From positions 1 to 58,345 of the forward strand of contig CAYRKW010000016.1 in the NCBI GenBank assembly GCA_964425135.1: DNA of 58,345 nucleotides. The letters run 5' to 3'. How positions within the stretch are numbered: the first letter of the stretch is position 1; each line of letters starts with the position of its first letter. The translations under genes were made by a program, and so were the position numbers. The notes below the pieces were generated by a model, which had not been told where the DNA came from, made no database searches, and saw only the letters and a list, made by a program, of their open reading frames with translations. Source of the DNA: CAYLLD01 sp964425135. Its GTDB lineage: Bacteria > Pseudomonadota > Alphaproteobacteria > Rhodobacterales > Rhodobacteraceae. Below are positions 17,364 through 26,143 of this stretch, one piece after another.

Positions 17364-19454
17364 TTATTCGTAAGATGAAGGGCTATAGGACAATTCTGCC
17401 GAAATAACGGCACCGTCACGATTTACCGAGAACGCAAAGCGTTCGGTTCCCGATTGCGTTTCTCGATCAATGAGATTGAAAATGTCGTTTGGATGCGTCA
17501 ATTTTTCTTCGGTTTTCAGATACATAACGAGTTCATCGCCTATGAGCAGGCGGGCAGGGTCGAGATTGTCTGTTTCAATGACAGTGGTTGTCCAGGCGGC
17601 TCCATTATAAGCAATCGCAAACTCCGTTCCATCTTGCAGCGACACGGTGGGAGCGACCGGAACAAACAATGCAACCGTTCGCTGATCCCCGCGCGCAGAG
17701 GTTTCGAGGGTTATAGATACACCAGAATTCGAAATTTCACCAGCATTTGCTGTTGTTTCTATTCGATTTTTCAAGTCAGCGCCGGAGATTGCGGGCAATC
17801 CGTCGATGCTCTCTATCTCGATCCCCGGTTGCAACGCGGATGGTGCGGCGCTTGAAACGGTTTCGATGAGCAGGTTGTTGTTGCCACCTGTGGTGAAGGG
17901 AAGCTCGTAGGCCCATGTCACCGAGACGGGGTTTTTGGAGAATTCCACTCGGCGAGATGTTACGGGTTGAATGCCCGACGGCGCGCTCAGACCCAAAGGC
18001 AGTTGCGAGGGCAGTGTCAGATCAAGTTTTGTGAACGCATAGGCCCCTGCGGCACCGGCAAAAATCAGAAACGTGAGCGTTTTGCGAAGGTTGGCTTTGC
18101 GGCTGGTCTTTTGGGCCACTGGACTTTTCTTGCCGGTCGCATTCTCGATTGCTGCTTCGGTTTGTGCGACTCTTTCGCGCGCGTTGCGGGTGGTCAACTC
18201 ACCTTCGGGGCTTTCGACACCGGCCTTGGCTTGCGCCACTTCAAGTTGAACCAACTCGTCAATCGTCAGTTGCGGGATAGCCTCTTGTTTCGGCGCGGCT
18301 CGTGTGCGGTCGCGTTTGGCTTTTTCCGGCATGGTTTCGACCTCGACCTCGAAACCGGTCAGCAAACGCTGGATGTCCGCATTCGCTGAGGCAAGATCGT
18401 TGACGTCGGCGACGGGCGTTGACACCTGCACCGATTCGATCTGTGTGGATGCCGACCTGCGCGGGGTGCGGGCAACCTGATGGGTGTCATCCTGACGGTT
18501 GCTGAGCGCTTTGTCGGGCGATGATGGTGTCCCGATCATCTCTAGCCATTCATGCGCTGTTTGTGTGCGATCTTTCGGCAGAACTTTCAGAGCTTTATCG
18601 ATCGCATGCAAAAACGATTGATCGTATCCGTCTATATGCCCTTCGAGCGGTTCATAGGGGTCGGGATTGCCAGCAGCCACTTCGGCAAGGCGGGTCGGGC
18701 TGTGGATCGGCGGCTCGCCTTTGATCAGATGATAAAAAGAGGCAGCAAGCGCATAAAGATCGCTCGACGGGCTCTGATCTGATCCTTGGATGTAAAATTC
18801 ATGCGGCGAGTATCCGTCTTTGACAACGGCAAGCTTCGTCAAAATACGGCTTGTCGTGTGGATATCTTCGCGTGCTGCACCAAAATCGATCAGCACAGGT
18901 TCGCCACTTGTATCGATCAGGATATTGTCGGGCGAAATATCGCGGTGCAGGATTTCGCGATCATGGACATACGCAATGGCGTCGAGCAGCTTGGTCAGGG
19001 TTGAGACGACAGTTGCCGGTTGCAGATCGTAGGCATCGTCTTCCAAAAGGTCGAGAAGGTCGCAGCCTTCGATATAGTCGAGCGCCATATAGGCGGTGTC
19101 GTTATCTTCAAAAACCTGATGCACACCGACGATATTGGGGTGGTTCAATTTGGCGAGCGAGCGGGCTTCTTGGATGAACCGGTCTACGATGCTGCGGAAA
19201 TTGTCCTCATTGGATCGCGAACGGGCATAAACTTTTTTCTCGTGCCGCGCACACAGCGCACCTGGAAAACACTCTTTGAGGACAATCTCGCGGTCGAGAC
19301 TGTCCGTGGCCAGATAGGTGATGCCAAAACCGCCACTTGCGATGTACTTTTGGACGACATAACTGCCGCGCAGGAGTTCGGTGCCCGAGGGGAGGTCTTC
19401 GACGAGCTCCTCATCGGCATCAACTTCCACCTTTTGTTGGGCAACTGAGGGCAT
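17364..19454 (-). CDS. Membrane Ser/Thr kinase with periplasmic PDZ-like region
   Basis: A 696-residue Hanks-type kinase. The kinase domain is residues 30-305: Gly loop ASGGFGITYLA, Lys60 in VLKECFP, His170-Arg171-Asp172 with Asn177 in the catalytic loop (HRDISPDN, Ser replacing the usual Lys), and Asp190-Phe-Gly. All residues needed for catalysis except that Lys are present. A linker rich in charged residues leads to one membrane helix at 459-476. The periplasmic part (500-696) has a PDZ-like look (LQPGIEIESIDGLPAISG) and resembles the C-terminus of the coiled-coil kinase at 20772-24287. Thirty-two bases separate it from the pseudokinase gene upstream. Confidence 0.92.
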   Translation of the reverse strand: MPSVAQQKVEVDADEELVEDLPSGTELLRGSYVVQKYIASGGFGITYLATDSLDREIVLKECFPGALCARHEKKVYARSRSNEDNFRSIVDRFIQEARSLAKLNHPNIVGVHQVFEDNDTAYMALDYIEGCDLLDLLEDDAYDLQPATVVSTLTKLLDAIAYVHDREILHRDISPDNILIDTSGEPVLIDFGAAREDIHTTSRILTKLAVVKDGYSPHEFYIQGSDQSPSSDLYALAASFYHLIKGEPPIHSPTRLAEVAAGNPDPYEPLEGHIDGYDQSFLHAIDKALKVLPKDRTQTAHEWLEMIGTPSSPDKALSNRQDDTHQVARTPRRSASTQIESVQVSTPVADVNDLASANADIQRLLTGFEVEVETMPEKAKRDRTRAAPKQEAIPQLTIDELVQLEVAQAKAGVESPEGELTTRNARERVAQTEAAIENATGKKSPVAQKTSRKANLRKTLTFLIFAGAAGAYAFTKLDLTLPSQLPLGLSAPSGIQPVTSRRVEFSKNPVSVTWAYELPFTTGGNNNLLIETVSSAAPSALQPGIEIESIDGLPAISGADLKNRIETTANAGEISNSGVSITLETSARGDQRTVALFVPVAPTVSLQDGTEFAIAYNGAAWTTTVIETDNLDPARLLIGDELVMYLKTEEKLTHPNDIFNLIDRETQSGTERFAFSVNRDGAVISAELSYSPSSYE

Positions 19455-19486
19455 TTTTAACCTTGAAACCTACGCGAGTAGGACGT

Positions 19487-20563
19487 TTACGCGCCGACGA
19501 ACATTTTGACAGACAGGAATGCAATCAACCCGAAAGAGGCAAGGACTGCCACGCGTCGAAGAGCGCGGTAAGGGATTGATGAGATTTCGCTTGGAACATG
19601 CGCCTCGGGGATGAGCGAGTTTGGGATTTCCACGCTATCGGCTGCAGGCAGTTTTTTGAGATATTGCAACCATTCCGTCGCGTGGTGAATTCGCTCGTCC
19701 GGGTTCGCACTGAGCGCCAGATCGATGGTTTTGAGCAAGATTTGATCATACTCAGGAAAGCGCCCTTCGAGCGGCACATACGGATCGGACTTGCCCTGAG
19801 CGATGTCAGAGACGCGTTCGAGATTGCCAATCGGTGGCTCGCCCGAAATCGCGAAATAGAAGCTTGCGGCAAGGCTGTAGATGTCGGATGCAGCGGATTG
19901 ATTTTCTGGAGAAATACGCATCTCAAGCGACATGTAACTGTTTGATGCGGCGAGAACTTTCGACACGGCGCGCGAGCGTTGACCTGACTTGTCGGTCAGC
20001 GTTCCAAAGCCCACGAAGAGCATTGGCTCTTTATCCTGCGAGATCGCGATGTTCAGCGGCTCGATGTCGCGATGCAAAAGGCCTTTTTCATGGATCGCGT
20101 GCAAGGATTTGAGAAGTTTTACCAGCATTCCCGACTTATCTGCGGGAGTTAGTTCAATGGTGTTCTTACTCACCGCTTCAAAGAGAGAGATACCTGCAAG
20201 CGCCTCAACAACCATATAGGCTGTGCCGTTTTCTTCGAACCATTCAACGATTTCTGCAATATGCGGGTTCGACAGGCTGACGAGCTTTCCGGCATCTTCC
20301 AGAAACGCATTTTTCAGCGTATCAAACTCATCCTGCGCACCAATGGCGCGGGTGATGACGGCCCCGTTTTCGCGGGCGCAAATCTCGGCGGGAAATAACT
20401 CCTTGAGAATAAAGATTTTTCCACTGGCGTCTGAAGCGACATAGTCGATGCCGAACTGGTTGGCGCCGTGGACTTTTTGGATCTCGTATTTGCCATTGCA
20501 AATGGAGTTACCCGCCGCCAATTCGTTGTAATCTTTACTGCCCATAGGTTCGGTTTCCGTCAC
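19487..20563 (-). CDS. Tail-anchored Ser/Thr pseudokinase
   Basis: A 358-residue kinase-like protein in which several catalytic features are lost. The Gly-rich loop is GANQFG where the neighbours have GGFG, and the DFG motif is Gly185-Phe-Gly, so the metal-binding aspartate is gone. Lys54 (LKELFP), His164-Arg165-Asp166 and Asn171 remain. The catalytic loop reads HRDIEPLN. The C-terminus ends in one membrane helix (about 335-356) with almost nothing after it, giving a cytoplasmic domain anchored by its tail. It sits between two complete kinases on the same strand. A scaffold or allosteric regulator of those kinases is the natural guess. A second ATG lies six codons downstream. Confidence 0.88.
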   Translation of the reverse strand: MTETEPMGSKDYNELAAGNSICNGKYEIQKVHGANQFGIDYVASDASGKIFILKELFPAEICARENGAVITRAIGAQDEFDTLKNAFLEDAGKLVSLSNPHIAEIVEWFEENGTAYMVVEALAGISLFEAVSKNTIELTPADKSGMLVKLLKSLHAIHEKGLLHRDIEPLNIAISQDKEPMLFVGFGTLTDKSGQRSRAVSKVLAASNSYMSLEMRISPENQSAASDIYSLAASFYFAISGEPPIGNLERVSDIAQGKSDPYVPLEGRFPEYDQILLKTIDLALSANPDERIHHATEWLQYLKKLPAADSVEIPNSLIPEAHVPSEISSIPYRALRRVAVLASFGLIAFLSVKMFVGA

Positions 20564-20771
20564 ATATTACAATGTCGTTGCATAAGTGTTGCCAGTCGAA
20601 TTTGGTCCTTTTGGGGCGCATTGTGGATAAAAACGCTTAAGCGCAGATTATTTTTGTGTTTTTTTCCGCGCATTTAAGGCGGCATCATTTTGATCTTAGG
20701 CCATCGCCGCGATGCAAATTGCCGCTATGCCGCGCGTCTTTTCGGGCAACCACCCTCAACCTACTGGCGTT

Positions 20772-23700
20772 CTAAAAACGCAATCCGGCAAGTTCTTCTT
20801 CGCCGCGCAGGATGTTGACCGATTCTGGCATTGTGCGGGCATCAATCATCGATTTGATATGTGCTTCGAGAGCCAAAGGGCGATCGAAGCGCAGCACACC
20901 ATCTTGATCTGACACAAGAATATCGCCCGTCAAGATGTGATCAGCGGCTTCGTGCGGGCTGGCGGTCACTGAGGTGATCCACCTGCCATCTTCGAAGTAG
21001 ATTTCAAATTCGAAACCGTTTTCCAGCAACAAACGCCGCGTCCAACGCAGATCGAAAGTTTTGGTTTCCTGACTATTCGCGCCTCGCGTTTTAACCAGAA
21101 AATCGAAACTGGCGACTGGCGGGGTCGCGGTTTCGGCCCAGCCGAGGGTGACCTGATCCATGCTTAAATCTTCGCCAAGCTGCGCGCCATCAACAGCGTA
21201 GATCGCCAGACCGGGGCGGAGCCATTCGGCCTCATCATCGGTAAGGCGCGCACTGTCGGCTTTGGAGATAATAGCAACTTTCGAGCCGTCGATTTTCCCT
21301 TCGATGAAAGAGAACGGCAAGGTCATCGACCAAATGCGACGGTTGATGGCGAGCCCGTCGAGTATGGCTTGCGTGGCGGGATCGATCTGAGCCAGTGTGG
21401 CCTGTGCGTCGTTTGTTGTCACTGCAACGGCGGCGGTTTGAATGGTCCGTAACTGATCCGGTTGCGACTGCGCATTGATGGATGCTTGCAGTTCAGCAGA
21501 CAAACGGGCGCGTTCAAGCGCGAGGTTTTTGGCGGAGGCCTCTAATTCCTCTTCTTTTTTCGCGAGCTCAGCTGCGACGCGTTCCTGCTCTTGTCGCGCA
21601 GTCTTCTCGTTATCAAGGCGCGCTTGACGTTCCCGCTCAGCCGCTTCGGTGGCTTCTTGTGCGGCCAGCCGCGCTGTTTCAAGCTCTGCGGCGATGCGTT
21701 CTTTTTCAGCCTCTTCGGCCTGTTGCGCGGCCAGAAGCTCCTGCTCTTTTTGGCGGAGGGTTTCTGTCACACGCTCTTGTTCGCGCTGCGCGTCTTGCTG
21801 TGCGGCGAGACGGGCGGATTTTTCAGCATCGGCAGCCTGATTGGCCGCTTCGGCTTCTGCGCGCGCCACTTCTAACTCCCGCTCGATGCGGCTTTTTTCT
21901 TCGGCTTCTGCCTCGGCTGCGCTGAGCAGCTCGGCTTCTTTTTCTTTCAAAACCGCAACGACGCGCTCGCGTTCCGCTTCAAGCGCTTCCTGAGATCGCA
22001 AACGGGCATCTTTCTCGGCCTGCGCCTCTTGCAGCGCCTTGGCCATCGCAGCTTGGGCAGCTTCCAGTTCGGCGGCGATTTTGGTGGTCTTGGCCGCCTC
22101 TGCTTTGGTCGCATCGAGAAGATCGAGTTCTTTGTTGCGCAGTTCTTCGGCGATACGTTGCTTTTCTTCAAGCGCCGCAGCTTCGGCAGCGATGCGGGCC
22201 TGCTTTTCGGCCTCAGCAACTTTGGCAGCCTCAGCAGCTTGCGCGCGGGCTTCGGCAAGTTCGGCGGCAATGCGGGCTTTTTCCTCAGCTTCCGCATTGG
22301 CAAGACGCTCAAGCGCTTCTTCTTTGTCTTTGAGCTCGGCTGCGGTACGTTCGCGTTCCGCCTGGGCAGCAGCTTCGGTTGCAATGCGGGCGGAACGTTC
22401 GGTTTCAGCCGCTTCGTTCGCAGCCTGAACCGCCGCTTGAGCAGCTTTCAACTCTTCGGAGATGCGCTGTTTTTCGTCGGCATCTGCAACCGCAGCGGTG
22501 CGCAATTCGCTTTCCTTGGCTTCCATTTCGGCGGCGATGCGCGCGCTTTTCTCTTCTGCCGCTTTTTGGGCTGCCAGAAGTTCCGCGTTTTCCTGAGCGG
22601 CCTTTTCCTGAGCGGCCATCAGAGCCGCTTTTTCCTCATCAGAGGCTTGCTGGGCTGCCAAAAGACGGGCGCGTTCTTCATCCGCTGTTTGTTGCGCCGC
22701 CAGAAGTCGGGACTTTTCTGCCTCTGCCGCTTCTTGCGCGGCGAGGAGTTTAGCCTTCTCCTCTTCGGCGGCTTTTTGGGCTGCCATAAGTTCGGCTTTT
22801 TCTTCTTCAGAGGCCTGCTGCTCAGCGAGGAGTGCGGCCCGTTCGGCGTCGGCCGCCTCTTGCTCAGCCAACAGCGTGGCTTTTTCGGCCTCTGCGGCGG
22901 CCGCTGCCTGGCGTAGCGCTTCAAGCTCTGCCTCGCGCACGATCGCTGCTTCCTCAAGCTCGCGCTGGCGCTTTTCAAGTTCGGCTGAGACCCGGTTCGC
23001 TTCTTGCGCCGCGTCTGCTTCGGCGGCTAGGCGCGCTGTTTTCTCAATTTCGGCGGCCTCGGCTGCGCGGCGCGCGGTTTCCTGTGCCTGCGCAAGCTGG
23101 CTGGCCTGCAACTCCAGCGTTTTGGCTTGTTCATCGAGCACGGCTTGGGTGTTTTTCCCACGCTCTTCGAGTTGGTTGGAGCCGGAGATTGTCGTATATA
23201 TTCCACCGCCGACAGCACCGGCGACAATCAGACCGCCCATAGCCATGGCTGCCAAGCTGAGTTTGTTGCGTGGCTCTGGCGAGGGGGCTACCTGAAGGGC
23301 TGGTTCAGGTTCGACAACCGGCTCGCTTTTGGGGCGGGATTTCAGGCCCGACGTGGAAAAACTGACTGGAGAGGGGACAGTATTGCTGCGCCCATCGAGC
23401 ATATCGAGCCATTCATCTGCCGATTGGATGCGGTCCTTGGGCAGCACATTCAGCGCCTTATCCATCGCTTCAAGGAAGTTTGGCGGATAGCCTTCATGCG
23501 CACCGGTTAGCGGCGGGTTCGGATCAATCTGACCCTCTGCAATGCTCGCAAGACGTTGTTGGCTGTCGATCGGGGCCTCACCGTGGATCAGATGATAGAT
23601 ACTGGCGGCAAGGCTGTAGAGATCGCTTGATGTGGTGTGATCGGATCCGGTGATATAAAATTCTTGCGGCGAATAGCCATCTTTGACAACGCGCATCGCT

Positions 23701-24287
23701 GTCATGGTGCGGTTGGACCGGGTCGCTTCTTCGCGTGCTGCGCCAAAGTCGATCAGGACAGGGTCGTTCTTGTCGTTGATCAGGATATTGTCGGGCGAGA
23801 TATCGCGGTGCAGGATATCGTTGTTATGGATGTAGCGGATCGCATCGAGCAGTTTGCGTGTGATCGCAACGATATCTTCGACGGAAAGACCGGTGGTTTC
23901 TTCATCGAGAATATCGGCAACGTCACGGCCTTTGATATAGTCGATGGCCATATAGGCTGTGCTGTTTTCCTCAAACACCTGATGCACACCGACAATATTG
24001 GGATGACGCAGACGCGAAAGCTGCTTGGCCTCGGCCACAAACAAACGCAGCATTGCGCCGTACTCACGCTCGAACGAGCGCGAGCGGACAGTCACCTCCT
24101 GATTTACACGTCGGCAGAAGGAGGTCGGATAGCATTCCTTGATGACAACAGTGCGATCGAGGCTGTCCTTGGCAAGATAGGTGATCCCAAAGCCGCCGAC
24201 ATTCAGAAAGCTTTCGATCGTATATTGACCGTTCAGGAGCTGGGCACCGGGCTGTAGTTCGTCAAGCTCGGTTTCATTGTTTGTCAT
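20772..24287 (-). CDS. Membrane Ser/Thr kinase with giant coiled coil
   Basis: A 1,171-residue kinase. Numbered from the in-frame ATG at 24302, the kinase domain is about 28-303 with GGFG, Lys55 (VIKECYP), HRDISPDN at 165-172 and DFG at 185-187. One membrane helix lies at 348-371. Then comes an Ala/Glu/Lys-rich coiled coil of about 570 residues (376-947) built from internal repeats, and a 225-residue C-terminal domain (WLRPGLAIYAVDGAQL) related to that of the kinase at 17364-19454. Topology puts the coiled coil and the last domain in the periplasm. The start at 24287 (MTNNETELDEL) is chosen by comparison with the other kinases. The next gene is 208 bases away, enough for a separate promoter. 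Confidence 0.9.
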   Translation of the reverse strand: MTNNETELDELQPGAQLLNGQYTIESFLNVGGFGITYLAKDSLDRTVVIKECYPTSFCRRVNQEVTVRSRSFEREYGAMLRLFVAEAKQLSRLRHPNIVGVHQVFEENSTAYMAIDYIKGRDVADILDEETTGLSVEDIVAITRKLLDAIRYIHNNDILHRDISPDNILINDKNDPVLIDFGAAREEATRSNRTMTAMRVVKDGYSPQEFYITGSDHTTSSDLYSLAASIYHLIHGEAPIDSQQRLASIAEGQIDPNPPLTGAHEGYPPNFLEAMDKALNVLPKDRIQSADEWLDMLDGRSNTVPSPVSFSTSGLKSRPKSEPVVEPEPALQVAPSPEPRNKLSLAAMAMGGLIVAGAVGGGIYTTISGSNQLEERGKNTQAVLDEQAKTLELQASQLAQAQETARRAAEAAEIEKTARLAAEADAAQEANRVSAELEKRQRELEEAAIVREAELEALRQAAAAAEAEKATLLAEQEAADAERAALLAEQQASEEEKAELMAAQKAAEEEKAKLLAAQEAAEAEKSRLLAAQQTADEERARLLAAQQASDEEKAALMAAQEKAAQENAELLAAQKAAEEKSARIAAEMEAKESELRTAAVADADEKQRISEELKAAQAAVQAANEAAETERSARIATEAAAQAERERTAAELKDKEEALERLANAEAEEKARIAAELAEARAQAAEAAKVAEAEKQARIAAEAAALEEKQRIAEELRNKELDLLDATKAEAAKTTKIAAELEAAQAAMAKALQEAQAEKDARLRSQEALEAERERVVAVLKEKEAELLSAAEAEAEEKSRIERELEVARAEAEAANQAADAEKSARLAAQQDAQREQERVTETLRQKEQELLAAQQAEEAEKERIAAELETARLAAQEATEAAERERQARLDNEKTARQEQERVAAELAKKEEELEASAKNLALERARLSAELQASINAQSQPDQLRTIQTAAVAVTTNDAQATLAQIDPATQAILDGLAINRRIWSMTLPFSFIEGKIDGSKVAIISKADSARLTDDEAEWLRPGLAIYAVDGAQLGEDLSMDQVTLGWAETATPPVASFDFLVKTRGANSQETKTFDLRWTRRLLLENGFEFEIYFEDGRWITSVTASPHEAADHILTGDILVSDQDGVLRFDRPLALEAHIKSMIDARTMPESVNILRGEEELAGLRF
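21642..22409 (-). repeat. Four tandem 64-residue (192-bp) coding repeats
   Basis: Within the coiled-coil kinase gene, residues 632-887 (from ATG 24302) are four back-to-back units of exactly 64 residues. Each starts like AETERSARIA or ADAEKSARLA and has an RxxxxLxxKExxL block at the same place. A fifth, incomplete unit follows (888-947), and one shortened by 14 residues precedes (582-631). A 64-residue period fits six heptads plus two hendecads. Confidence 0.85.
22566..22901 (-). repeat. Eight tandem 14-residue (42-bp) coding repeats
   Basis: Residues 468-579 of the coiled-coil kinase (from ATG 24302) are eight units of exactly 14 residues with the pattern xAxxEKAxLLAAQ, for example EAADAERAALLAEQ and KAAEEEKAKLLAAQ. 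Fourteen residues are two heptads, so the register of the coiled coil is kept. Confidence 0.88.
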
Positions 24288-24410
24288 GGCGCGCGTGTCC
24301 AAAAAATAAGCAAGTTATTCAAGCTTATATCAGTTTATCATTCCTTAACATGCCCTTGGGGGTTAATCACATCGAAAACATGGCCAATTTCGGGCTGTTT
24401 CTATGATGTC

Positions 24411-25952
24411 TTATTGTTCAGCACGTTTGACCCAGACTTCGACGCGGTCGCTGGCGTTTCCGGCGAACTGGCTGCCGACGCATGTGGTCTTTGAGACCGT
24501 GCCAAAACCAACAGCGGATACTGTCACAGCTGCACCCTCTTCCTGATACTCCGGCGCATAGGCCAGCAATGCGCCGCGGACGGCACGTGCGGACGCGAGC
24601 GATTCTGCGTAGGCGTCTTCGCCGTCGGTCTGGGTCGTTACGCCGGCGAAAATGATCTCGTATCCATCAAGAGCACCGGACTGCATTTCTGCGACCAGAC
24701 GTTGAAGATTGGCACGGTTCCATGCGGCGGCATCCTCGCTCAGCGCTGTGTGCTGAAAGCTGATCGGCAGGCGGTCGGCATTGAAAATTATCTCAGCGAC
24801 AACACGCGCGACTTTCTTTTCCTCTTCGTCCAGTTGAGCGACGAGAAGATCGGACATGCGCTTGGCCTGCTGATCAGAGTTTTGCGGTGCAAAGGTGGTC
24901 GACAGATAGCCCTGCTCGTCGAGCGATGCTTGCGCGGATATCAGCGATGCGCGCTCGAATATGCGGCCAGAGAGCTTAGAACTTTCGTCTGTCATGTGAT
25001 GCGCCATAACTGCGCGCGTCAGCGGGTAATCGCCCGCGTGGATGGAGAACGGTGTCGCCAGGGTCGGGATCCCGCAGCCATTGTCGACCGGAATTTTAAT
25101 CCCGTTGCCATCGAGATCGAGACCTACAAAGCCAATTGCACCGGGAAACTCGTTTACAGCATTGATGATCTCGGCATCATCGGCGAGGGAGAGAACGTCT
25201 TCTGAAGGTGCGCTGCCGGATGGTTCCATCACAAGCGCTGTAAAGTCGCGGGCGTTTTCACTTTCTGGATCTGGAAGCAGCGGGAAAATCGCAAGATCGG
25301 TGCCGCCAACTTCAGACCAGTTTGTGATCTCTCCGGAGAAAATCTTCGCGATTTGCTCCACGCTCAGGCCGGTGACAGCGACATCAGAGGAGACGACAAT
25401 CGAGAAGGCATCAAGCGCAATGAGTTGCTTGGGTAGCGGGTCATCGCCGGCCCAAAGCGTGGCGTTGTCATACGCCTCCACGAGCGGCCCTTTGGGGTCG
25501 GCAGCTTCGATCACGATGCTAGCACCCTCAACCTCATCGTTGAGCGTGATGGAGGCCGCGGTCGCAGTGGCTTCGTCGTCAAACGCATAGATCTTGGCGC
25601 CATTATCGCCATCTTGCGTGTCAACTTCTGCGCCATTGGAGCGTGCAAATCCATTGATCAGCGCATCCACAAGGGCAGTTTGGCGTCCTTCGGTTGTGGC
25701 GATTGTGATGGCCTCTTCCACGGCAACGCGCGCTGAGCCTTCGGGGCAATCGACTCCGTAGCACACAACCTGGTCAGCAGCCACTTTGGCAACGCCGACG
25801 GAGGTTTGAACGGTGAAGGAGCCATCCGAAAAATCGATCAGTTCCCCTTCGATGGCGAAAAGACCATCGGGCGAGCGCAATTCGATCGTTTGAGCGAGCG
25901 TGCTGGCCGGGACCAATAAGCTGGAGACAAAGAGTATCGATTTGAGTTTCAT
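24411..25952 (-). CDS. PstS-like substrate-binding protein with OmpA-like C-terminus
   Basis: A 513-residue exported protein. Residues 1-20 (MKLKSILFVSSLLVPASTLA) are a signal peptide. A small beta-rich region with two cysteines follows (to about 80). Residues 110-370 resemble phosphate-type periplasmic binding proteins: SDVAVTGLSVEQIAKIFSGEITNWSEVGG is the family pattern. The last 120 residues look like an OmpA-type peptidoglycan-binding domain, ending in the family's DRVEVWVK. No ABC permease or ATPase gene is near, so it is more likely a sensor or wall-bound ligand trap than a transporter part. It lies 123 bases upstream of the coiled-coil kinase gene on the same strand. Confidence 0.85.
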   Translation of the reverse strand: MKLKSILFVSSLLVPASTLAQTIELRSPDGLFAIEGELIDFSDGSFTVQTSVGVAKVAADQVVCYGVDCPEGSARVAVEEAITIATTEGRQTALVDALINGFARSNGAEVDTQDGDNGAKIYAFDDEATATAASITLNDEVEGASIVIEAADPKGPLVEAYDNATLWAGDDPLPKQLIALDAFSIVVSSDVAVTGLSVEQIAKIFSGEITNWSEVGGTDLAIFPLLPDPESENARDFTALVMEPSGSAPSEDVLSLADDAEIINAVNEFPGAIGFVGLDLDGNGIKIPVDNGCGIPTLATPFSIHAGDYPLTRAVMAHHMTDESSKLSGRIFERASLISAQASLDEQGYLSTTFAPQNSDQQAKRMSDLLVAQLDEEEKKVARVVAEIIFNADRLPISFQHTALSEDAAAWNRANLQRLVAEMQSGALDGYEIIFAGVTTQTDGEDAYAESLASARAVRGALLAYAPEYQEEGAAVTVSAVGFGTVSKTTCVGSQFAGNASDRVEVWVKRAEQ

Positions 25953-26104
25953 GTTCCGTCCGCAAATACGGTTTCGACTATTCCTGCAGCAATGTCGGTA
26001 CGCACATGCCTTTGGGTGATTCCGTCAACGAAATCTGATTAAATTTAGGGGGTTACGCCCAGATTGTAAATTGCGCATATCAGCGCGCGCGTCGGCCAGT
26101 GCGT

Positions 26105-26131
26105 GCCCCATCGCCAATTGAGCGATGGGGC
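26105..26131. terminator. Hairpin downstream of LysM gene
   Basis: A perfect 10-bp stem (GCCCCATCGC/GCGATGGGGC) with a 7-base loop lies 13 bases beyond the LysM gene stop. No T-run follows in the minus direction. It could attenuate reading into the PstS-like gene or process the mRNA. Confidence 0.6.
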
Positions 26132-26143
26132 TGCTGTATATTT

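Noticed and set aside
15111..20563. Type VI secretion accessory locus
   Set aside because: The kinase-FHA-phosphatase genes fit, but no tss, hcp or vgrG gene lies in the 58-kb window.
22566..22901. CRISPR-like direct repeats
   Set aside because: The 42-bp period is coding, in frame, degenerate at DNA level and has no spacers.
22029..22916. Plus-strand open frame opposite the coiled-coil kinase
   Set aside because: Repetitive GC-rich coding sequence leaves the opposite strand open by chance; the product is a Phe/Gly-rich artefact.
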